Shown here piece after piece: positions 57,250 through 64,000 of a stretch of DNA of 64,000 nt. The notes under the pieces were generated by a model. That model was not told the DNA's origin, made no database searches, and was given only the letters and a program-made list of their open reading frames with translations. Position 1 is the stretch's first letter; each line of letters begins with the position of its first letter. Source of the DNA: Denticeps clupeoides (lineage: Eukaryota; Chordata; Actinopteri; Clupeiformes; Denticipitidae). Made by a program: the position numbers and the translations under genes. The stretch covers positions 5,158,023 through 5,222,022 of the forward strand of contig NC_041717.1 of assembly GCF_900700375.1 (NCBI RefSeq), read 5' to 3'.

Positions 57250-57400
57250 TCCAGTGGCGCCTCTTCCTGCCTGGTACTTCGCGCCAGCGCAAACAAACGC
57301 GCTCCTCCGGGTGTGACGTCACGCATGCCGCCTGGCGCAGATGTATGAACGCGTCTACGGGAGCGAATGCGTCAACAGAGCCGCCATCTTGGGAGGGGTT
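57250..57400 (-). promoter_or_regulatory. dhfr promoter with E2F-like, CRE and YY1-like sites
   Basis: Directly upstream of the dhfr start codon. ttcgcgcc at 57278-57285 fits the E2F consensus seen in overlapping form in mammalian DHFR promoters. tgacgtca at 57314-57321 is a perfect palindromic cAMP-response element. gccgccatctt at 57380-57390 is the reverse of the YY1-type motif AAGATGGCGGC. The region is CpG-rich, with no obvious TATA. Site function is inferred. Confidence 0.6.
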
Positions 57401-57952
57401 TAAATGAACGAACGAATTAAAGCACCATAAACCGGCAAATTTGAGAAGAGATTTTTTTCAATGTGAATTGATAGAGAAGCAGTTTTGGAAAATATATCAA
57501 AATTTTATGTATGAAATCCATTCGAAATAAACCTAAACTACACTCCTACCTTATGCAGAGCAATGCAAAAACAAGCAGCTCAAAAAGGGCTAGCAATACT
57601 CAATGAAAGACCCTTTTACCATTTATACATTTGAATTTGGGCATTTATCCAAAGCAACAGGAATTTATATGGATTTGTAAAGAACTATAGACAATGAACT
57701 ATACCCAACCCATTCAGACAAGGAAAAAACTTTTTTTGAAAGATGAACATCTATTTACATGAACCTCAGATGGAAAATATAACTATATACAGGGCAGATC
57801 CATACAAAGAGGCAATATATAGAGCTATCAGCACAGAAGCTGCGCATTTCCAGTGTGGTGGGGGCGGGAAGACAGATGTTCTGGTCTGTAACATAAATAA
57901 CGTTATTTGTCGAACACAAAATTTGGTACAAGATGCCAAAATAAAATCTTAC

Positions 57953-58015
57953 TTGTGAAAGGTTATGCCTTGATCTTTCGTTATTACAGCCATACGCGGC
58001 GCAGAAGTCCCGCAT
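57953..58015 (-). pseudogene. THAP-like first exon, out of frame in its second half
   Basis: On the minus strand the exon starts MRDFCAAYGCNNERS, which fits the opening of a THAP zinc-finger domain (C-x4-C with AAYGC and N.ERS). Frame 1 continues RHNLSQ, but one base over the sequence reads GITFHK, which is the normal end of that exon in THAP genes, ahead of a gtaaga donor. The shift suggests either a disabled copy or a divergent variant. I saw no further THAP exons downstream in the window (minus direction, toward dhfr). It could also be a start for a short frame with another partner exon. Confidence 0.45.
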
Positions 58016-58514
58016 ATTCGCTCGGACCGTCAGAGAGGCGTGGTTGAATGAGCTTGGAACCCCGTCCAAATATGGCGACGCCATTGTGGTCTTCTGTACG
58101 TACTTCTGAGAGGCTGACTGCGACATCTAGTGTTTATATATCTATGTTAGCAGGAGATACGCCCTCTAGCGGTTGGAGTTCAAATGCAATTCAAATTCAC
58201 GTTAAAAAAATATTTCTCCTAGTGCGTAGAGGGTGTAAACATGCTGTACAAAATGACAAAACCAGGCATAAGAACAGAATTGAGCAGAATGAATGACAAG
58301 TCCCAGTCCTAGGCTGCAGGCCCTGGGAACGTCCTGGGAACAAAGGTCGCTCTCAGGAACAGTGAAGCAGTCATCAAACTTCGGGGACAGAGAAAGGGAG
58401 GGATCCTGTAGAATCCGTCCTCCCGTCCTCAGAGTTTGCTGCTCTGCACAACACTGAGTAATAATGAGTAATATTCATTATTAAAATTCCACTGAAAGAC
58501 ATTCAGACATGATA
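58016..58514. other. Interval upstream of the THAP-like exon
   Basis: No gene is supported. The plus-strand open frame at 58048-58296 has no recognisable content. The region near 58040-58100 includes atatggcgac and caacgcctc-type CpG sequence, possibly a leftover promoter of the THAP-like exon. Confidence 0.4.
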
Positions 58515-58925
58515 TAGTGAAAGTGAAGTGATTGTCATTGTGATACACATTGTGATTCCTCAGTCCTTATTGACATGATACCACCATGCAGTTGCTGAAG
58601 ATTTGTCAGCCGCACATCCATGCAGCGAACCTCCTCTTCCACTCCACTCATCTTCCACTTTCCATCGTAAAAAACTCTATTGGATTGAGATCTGATGACT
58701 GTGAAGGCTGTTAGAGTTCATACACAGCAGCACAGCACACAGTGAAATTTGTCCTCTGCATTTAACCCATCACACTGAGTGAGCAGTGGGCAGTCATGAC
58801 AGGCGCCCGGGGAGCAGCGTGTGGGGACGGGGCTTTGCTCAGTGGCACCTCAGTGGCACCTTGGCGGATCGGGATTTGAACCGGCAACCTTCTGATTACG
58901 AGGCCGCTTCCTTACCCGCATGTAT
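58515..58925 (-). repeat. SINE family A copy with a split tail
   Basis: Head and body, in reverse sense, lie at about 58715-58920: gcgggtaaggaagcggcctc, gccggttcaaatcccgatcc, aaagccccgtccccacacgc, gcgcctgtcatgactgccca and aaatgcagaggacaaatttc. A second piece of the family tail (aagtgaagtgattgtcattg) sits at 58520-58550 with unrelated sequence between, so the tail was interrupted or comes from another copy. Confidence 0.8.
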
Positions 58926-59094
58926 GTGACAAATAAAATTTGAATTTGAAAATTTTAATATCAACAATTTTCTGTCTTCCAACTGTGGTGAGTCTGTGTA
59001 AATTGTAGCCTCCTGTCCTTGGCTGACAGGAGCGGTGCCAGATGTGGTCTGTAGCCCAGCTGCTTAATGTCTGTGGACGGAGAAGGTATTCACT

Positions 59095-59232
59095 GGCCTA
59101 GCAGGTGCCTTTGAGCAAGGCATCGTCCCCACACCCCAATCCCCAGGCGCCTTTCAAAAAATGGCGACGGGTTAAATGCAAAGGCCAAATTTTGTTGTGT
59201 GCACCATGTGCTGTCCACACAACAGGCACTCA
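59095..59232 (+). repeat. SINE family A copy, worn and internally shortened
   Basis: Contains a trace of the head (ggcctagcaggtgcc), then gcatcgtccccacaccccaa, caggcgcctttcaaaaaatg, gggttaaatgcaaaggccaa and tgtgcaccatgtgctgtcca. It is more diverged than the copy at 59742. Confidence 0.7.
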
Positions 59233-59338
59233 CTAGATATTCTCTTGTTTTTGGACCATTCTCTGTAAACCCAACAGACGGTTGTGTGAGACAATCCAAG
59301 TGGACCGCCTGGCACCATCAGCCATGCCAGTTCAAAGT

Positions 59339-59580
59339 TGGGGGGGGGGGGGGATGGGGGGGCTGTCATGACCCGGTCCGAAAGGGGTTACTCCGGTCCA
59401 GGATCCTGTTGTCCTGTGTAATGTTCCCTAATTGTTTTCACCTTTGTCAGCAGGGCCGCCTCCACTGATGGTACTGCTGGGGCTCTGAGGACGTAGCCCT
59501 TGGAGGGGGGGGGCTCTGTCAGGGTTGACTGCAGCTGGGCTCATCACCAGTGGCCAATTCTGACAATGCTTAAAAGCCAG
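59339..59580 (+). repeat. Unclassified repeat-like stretch with poly(G) run
   Basis: Starts with an interrupted G run at about 59339-59361. The following GC-rich stretch (gtcatgacccggtccgaaa, then aatgttccctaattgttttc) resembles sequence common in interspersed fish repeats. I cannot assign a class or true ends. Confidence 0.3.
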
Positions 59581-59741
59581 AGATTTTGACCATGATTACA
59601 TTACATATTTATTAGGTATTTTGTCCAAAACAAAGGCCCAAAATGCACCAATTCTTAAACAAGTTTACAATTTGTTTCAATCACATCACATTTCTATTGT
59701 GCCTTTAATCACACACTTCTGAATGAACTAAAAGGTACAGT

Positions 59742-59995
59742 GGGGCAGTGGTGGCCTAGCGGTTAAGGAAGCGGCCCCGTAATCAAAAGGTTGCCGGTTC
59801 GAATCCCGATCTGCCAAGGTGCCACTGAGGTGCCACTGAGCAAAGCACCGTCCCCACACACTGCTCCCCGGGCGCCTGTCATGGCTGCCCACTGCTCACT
59901 CAGGGTAATGGGTTAAATGCAGAGGACAAATTTCACTGTGTGCACCGTGTGCTGTGCTGCTGTGTATCACATGTGACAATCACTTCAATTTATTT
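59742..59995 (+). repeat. SINE family A copy, the reference full-length copy
   Basis: The tRNA-like head has an A box (tggcctagcggt) and a B box (ggttcgaatcc). The body includes gccaaggtgccactgaggtg (a short direct repeat of tgccactgag), gcaccgtccccacacactgc, cgcctgtcatggctgcccac and gggttaaatgcagaggacaa. It ends cacatgtgacaatcacttca. The best copy of family A in the window. Confidence 0.9.
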
Positions 59996-61065
59996 ATACA
60001 CCTGTAATTATAGACTTAATAATTTAAGGAGGTCAGCATATGTTACATAACACCGTAACTTTGCCCTCAAAATACCAGATGCTGAAATATGACTTTTTGC
60101 AAGTTGCGTGACATTATTATCTTTGGCACAGTATCTTGAGAAACATAACAGATGTGTGAAAAATGTCCATTCCTACAATTAAGCACCCTCTGTCTATTTG
60201 TTATGGTGACCACAAGAACAGACTTATTCTATCTAATACTATCCCACAGTACTGAGAAGACGGAGGCAGTGATCTGCTGATTTGGCAAGGGATCACATGA
60301 AGACTTCTACTGAATCATGACTTTTTTGAACTATAACCTCCAACCAATGCAGTCAGAATGTAATCTTATTCTTCATGAATCCTGAACAGAATCATATGAC
60401 ATATTGTCATAAAGATTAGATACCATCATAACATGATTAGATGCTTACACCTACAGTTTTCTTTCGGGGGTGTCTATTCATTTCAACGAATATGCTCACC
60501 ATTTTACTATGTGTTTGTACTATATAGTACAATTTAAGCAATAGGACATAATTTGTGATGCTTAGCAGTCCTTACCAGATGATTTGTTGTGAAGTGCAAA
60601 AGTATAGGTGAAAAAAGGTGCAAATGCCCGTGCATTCGTGCCCATGTTTCATGCCCGTACTCGTGATTGCTTCATTAAGACAGATCTCTGCCAGACAAAC
60701 TTATGTTATGTAAGCTTTGGCCTTCCAGGTGTTTGAGTTGGAGTTTTGCCAGTTGGGTCAGTGGTCTGTGATGTGATTTTGCAATGTGTTGATGCAAAAA
60801 CAATTTTATCTTTGGTTTGGTCTGATGAGAAAAGGACATCTGTGGAGGAGGTCTTCAGAACAGGCGTGGTTAATAGCTTCTTTAAAAGCAGGCTCATTCT
60901 GAGGCTTTGATAGAGTTTGTCTCCACGGACCACAGGTAAGGTACCACTCTCTTCACACTTTGGTTTGTTGACAGTGCAGGCAGCAGAATTCTGGTTCTTC
61001 AAGAACAGGAAGAAGAACCAATTGATCTGACAGTACTTTGATCACAATGAAATTCTTGTCTTCCA
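59996..61065. other. AT-rich interval before the small C2 gene
   Basis: No gene is supported. A possible untranslated exon of the downstream C2 gene lies in the last part: a good acceptor, tcttgtcttccag, ends at about 61066, and a gtaagg donor-like site follows ccacag near 60934. Confidence 0.45.
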
Positions 61066-61109
61066 GTTGGCATCCTTCCTTGACTGACCTGTGATACAAC
61101 CAGAAAACC

Positions 61110-61496
61110 ATGGGCTCCTTCCGCCTGGTGCTTCTGTGCACCGTGGTTCTCTCCTGCCTGTGTGCAGTCCAGGCTAAAGTCCGTGTGTGGGGGATCAGTG
61201 GCTCTGGAATCACTGGTGATCCCGTAGGTGCCCCTGATCCCTATGTCAAGGTGTACTGTGGCAACTCCTTTGGTGGGATGACGGACTTCCAGAAGGACAC
61301 AGCCAACCCATCATGGAACGTTGAGTTCAACTTCCCTAATTCAGGTGTAGGAGATAATTTAAAGCTGGAGATCTGGGACAAGGACCTGAATTATGATGAT
61401 AAGCTGGGTACATGCTCCAGCACCGTCAAATCAGGCTCATATAAAGTAACATGCTCATTCGGCAAGGGAACCCTCTTTTACCACTACTCCACCTGA
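61110..61496 (+). CDS. Small secreted stand-alone C2-domain protein, perforin C2-like
   Basis: One open exon codes 128 residues in a strong start context (aaaccatgg). A signal peptide (MGSFRLVLLCTVVLSCLCAV, cleavage probably near residue 22) leads straight into a single C2 domain that fills the rest. It resembles the C2 domain of perforin: DPYVKVYCG, NPSWNVEFNF, LKLEIWDKDLNYDDKLGTC, KSGSYKVTC and GTLFYHY. The calcium-binding acids expected in the two loops are present: D37, D43, D90, D92, D96 and D97. No pore-forming (MACPF) domain is seen on either side. AATAAA lies at 61574-61579. The likely role is a secreted, calcium-dependent lipid-binding protein, but its biology is unknown to me. It may derive from a perforin-family C2 or be an independent small C2 family. 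Confidence 0.85.
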   Translation: MGSFRLVLLCTVVLSCLCAVQAKVRVWGISGSGITGDPVGAPDPYVKVYCGNSFGGMTDFQKDTANPSWNVEFNFPNSGVGDNLKLEIWDKDLNYDDKLGTCSSTVKSGSYKVTCSFGKGTLFYHYST

Positions 61497-63118
61497 GCAA
61501 TGTCCCAAAAACTATGTTCACCATTAATTAATAATTTTTTTCAGATATTAACTGGATCAATTAATTAATTAATAATAAACATAAGATTCTTTTTCTGGCA
61601 TGTTGTGTTTTATTTTGTTCTATGATTTATTCTCACAAAACTCATTCATTCTGGGACTTCAATATGGATTTTTCTCTGTCATGAAGTGGAAAAAAGTGAC
61701 TTTTGTCATATGTGACACATAGCCCTCGGTAGTTAGGGTGCACAAGGAAATCAGTTGGCTGCCATCACACTCAGAGACTGTGCTCTTCTAACCTCGAGGG
61801 GAAGTTCATTCCATCGCCTAGCGGGAAAAACAGAGAAGAATCTAGATGAGGGTCTATTTTTTTTTTACCTATAGAGGTGTCTTGTTATACTGAAAGGAAA
61901 TTTCTAATCTTGGGACTTCAGAAATCAAAAAATAAGTCAAGGATTTATCTACTTGGCCCTTAGTGACAAAGTGAATGCGCCCCCACGTTAAAACACAACT
62001 TAACAGTGGTTCATCACAACTGAGTTCAATATCTCTAGAAACACCCCAGCCTGATTACTGCTGCACTTGTTCTCAATCAATAAATAAGTGACAAAGTGAT
62101 GTAGTCCAAAAGATCCTCAAAAGCTAAAGACCCAAAGAAATTCAGGAACAAATTGGAAACATCTCTGTCATGGCCAATACACCTCCAGCCCACCAGAGAG
62201 CGCCAGACCAGCCGGGGAGACGGCAACCCAGAAACGGAAGTGAGAGCACGCCCGACTGATTGTAAATCCATGACCACGACCTTTGCCTGTCCCCGACCTA
62301 GTAATTTGCCAGCCCCTCTTGTGATGGCGATTTCCGAATGGATTCTCCATTGTGACCACGCCCTTCGCCTGCCATTGACCTTGAGTTTGCCTGCCCCCTT
62401 TTGCTAAGACCATCGGCCATGTTACCCCACCTTCCTGCCATCCCTGACGCCCTCCTGTCCAGCCTCCTTAATTCACCTCCTACCCTGCTAACCCCCACGG
62501 AGCCAGAGTTCCCTCCCCGCCGTGCTGCGGCGCTTCCACGGCCACACTCCCGTTCCAGCTCACCTCCGACCGCCTTATCACAGGCCAAGCGCCTCCGGCC
62601 CTCCTCTCCCAGTACGAGGACTTGTCCCCTCACTCCATGCCTGCGAATGCGTCCCCGAACTCGGCCAGTGACAATCTCAATTCTATCAGTCTGGAAAATG
62701 TTATAAAGGCATTTCTAAAGCTTTGGAACTCCAGTGAACTGCAGTGAAAGCCATTGTCCTCAAACTGTTGTAAACTTTCCTGAAGTGTCCGGCCGACCAA
62801 ATTTACAGCTCATCCAATGCTCATCTAAGGCTCCAAGTCAGGTCTCAAACATTTAGAGCATGCACTGCAGAGGGCTATGAAAATGTCAATTAATTTACCT
62901 GCGTGGTTAATAAGGTTCTCATTTATATAAAATTACTACAAGCTGTTGTTATTTTATGTTAACTGGCCATAATGCAATTTTAGGCCATAATGCAATTTTA
63001 CAGTAGATTATGCTATTTTGTACGGTGGCTGTGGCTATTACCTTTGTTCTGTCCACTTTCTGCTGTGACAAATGCAATTTCCCTCTTGTGGGACTAATAA
63101 AGGTTTATCTTATCTTAC
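61497..63118. other. Repeat-containing interval after the C2 gene
   Basis: Starts with the C2-gene 3' untranslated region. From about 62160 to 62700 is a GC-rich, Pro/Ser/Arg-coding-looking stretch that is open in several frames on both strands. I think this is composition, possibly an old repeat, because no domain or codon pattern is recognisable. A tandem ggccataatgcaatttta repeats twice near 62966-63001. Confidence 0.4.
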
Positions 63119-63329
63119 AGTGCACCAGTCTCAAGGACGTAAGGTGCTGGAGGGGCTTCTCTTCAGAGGCGCGGAGCGGTATTCCATGATCGCTGAAAAC
63201 TAAACCGAACACAGGGTCCATGGGACATGGGACAGCAACAAGTGACACCTTCTCCAGCAGAGGGGAACCGCTCAGCAGAGCCCAAAGCGCACCCTTCAGA
63301 GAGGGCCATGACATCGAAGGGATTCTTTC
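63119..63329 (-). CDS. Candidate orphan exon, leucine-rich-repeat-like
   Basis: On the minus strand the frame reads ERIPSMSWPSLKGALWALLS, then GSPLLEKVSLVAVPCPMD and EEKPLQHLTSLRLVHC. It is bounded by a fair acceptor (gacgagcag, at 63330-63331) and a donor gtaaga (63118 down), giving 211 bases. The text has the spacing of leucine-rich repeats as in F-box/LRR proteins, but I cannot name the gene. No neighbouring exons are evident in the window. It may belong to a gene reaching beyond the right edge, with transcription from right to left, or be a stray fragment. Confidence 0.3.
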
Positions 63330-63837
63330 CTGCTCGTCACAGAAACTGAAGAACAAACAGAAGAAATTATCATATTTTACAGACCAAAAAAAAAAAAAAA
63401 GACCCCAACACACAAAACCTACACATTTAGACAGGAAAAAAGAAGGGAACTTACTTCAAAGTTAAACTTGTAAGCTGAGGAAGACATTTGTGTGACAGAC
63501 GAATTATTGGACAGCTTTACCAAAGACCAGTTAGTGGTAAATGGAATTTACCAAATGCCATTAACTCTAAAAATCAGTCTGGTAGAGCAGGGTGTCATTG
63601 GTTCTGGTTCTAAGCCTTGAAGCCCGCCTTCGGAGGAGGAATCATTACATTATGCAGGAAGTGTAGAGATGCGGTTAAAGCAAATGTTGCTACAGGAGAA
63701 ACAAATGCAGCTTGATGCCGGCAAATTACATGCAGAACTGGAAGCTTGGGCGTGAAAAAAAGTAAAAAAAAGTAAGCAGAACGTGGAAAAAAGTAAGAAA
63801 TCAGAGACTTTTTCACACCACTTTATCTCCAGGATGT
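63330..63837. other. Interval between the orphan exon and the terminal Tc1 fragment
   Basis: Nothing clear is seen. A run of A residues lies near 63389-63401, and short frames on both strands have no recognisable content. Confidence 0.4.
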
Positions 63838-64000
63838 GTTTACTTTATTTTCATGACCATTTACATCAAAACTAGGCATCAAAACCATGAATGAACACAT
63901 GCGGAGTTATGTGGCCAACAAGTGCTAAACACCTCTGGGAACTCCTTCAAGATTGTTGGAAAAGCATTTCAGGTGACGACCTCTTGAAGCTCATCGAGAG
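63838..64000 (+). mobile_element. Tc1/mariner-type element, cut by the window end
   Basis: Matches the element at 11964-12430: tttactttattttcatgacc, ggcatcaaaaccatgaatga, and the C-terminal transposase coding stretch LWELLQDCWKSISGDDLLKL ending at the window edge. A block before the transposase part (between atgcggagttatgtg and gccaacaagtgc) is deleted relative to the first copy. The left inverted end is worn. Confidence 0.8.

Noticed and set aside
59742-59830. A possible tRNA gene (A and B boxes)
   Set aside because: The same head is repeated in several family A copies with the same long non-tRNA body, so it is a SINE.
62160-62700. GC-rich region open in many frames, considered as a coding exon or an old retroelement part
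   Set aside because: No recognisable domain in any frame; openness on both strands points to base composition.

Overview
The window is vertebrate nuclear DNA and very probably from a teleost fish. It holds intron-rich genes with short introns, fish-type protein sequences, many tRNA-derived SINEs and several worn Tc1/mariner and hAT DNA transposons. I recognise ten known protein-coding genes and one small gene of less certain identity. The set matches human 5q13-q15 (ERAP1; GTF2H2, OCLN, MARVELD2, RAD17, AK6, CCDC125; FAM151B, ANKRD34B, DHFR), so this is a conserved ancestral block. The SINE families remind me of clupeiform or otocephalan genomes, but I could not verify that.

Layout: erap1 (+, 1.1-6.6 kb) converges on gtf2h2 (-, 8.1-11.9 kb). 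Two MARVEL-domain tight-junction genes follow in tandem: ocln (-, 14.4-19.2 kb) and marveld2/tricellulin (-, 21.0-23.6 kb). Between 23.6 and 29.5 kb there is no gene, but there are SINEs and a clean hAT-type insertion. ak6 (-, 29.5-30.6 kb) and rad17 (+, 31.2-36.7 kb) are head to head across about 610 bp. ccdc125 (+, 37.6-42.1 kb) and fam151b (+, 42.7-45.9 kb) follow in the same direction. fam151b converges on ankrd34b (-, 46.5-48.4 kb, with a likely 5' untranslated exon near 50.6 kb). dhfr (-, 53.0-57.2 kb) lies beyond two decayed Tc1-like elements. The last 6.8 kb is repeat-rich. It holds a worn THAP-like exon, a compact secreted C2-domain gene (61.1-61.5 kb), an orphan leucine-rich-repeat-like exon near 63.2 kb, and the start of another Tc1-like copy that runs off the end.

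Functionally this is a mixed housekeeping neighbourhood: antigen-peptide trimming (erap1), transcription and DNA repair (gtf2h2, rad17), tight junctions (ocln, marveld2), nucleotide and folate metabolism (ak6, dhfr), and less well known genes (ccdc125, fam151b, ankrd34b). The links between genes are positional (paralogous MARVEL pair, one head-to-head pair), not an operon or one pathway. I found no CRISPR array, free-standing tRNA or rRNA gene, or clear retrovirus-like element. The items most worth a second look are the stand-alone perforin-type C2 gene, the GC-box minisatellite at the ocln promoter, and the flipped ak6-rad17 pair.
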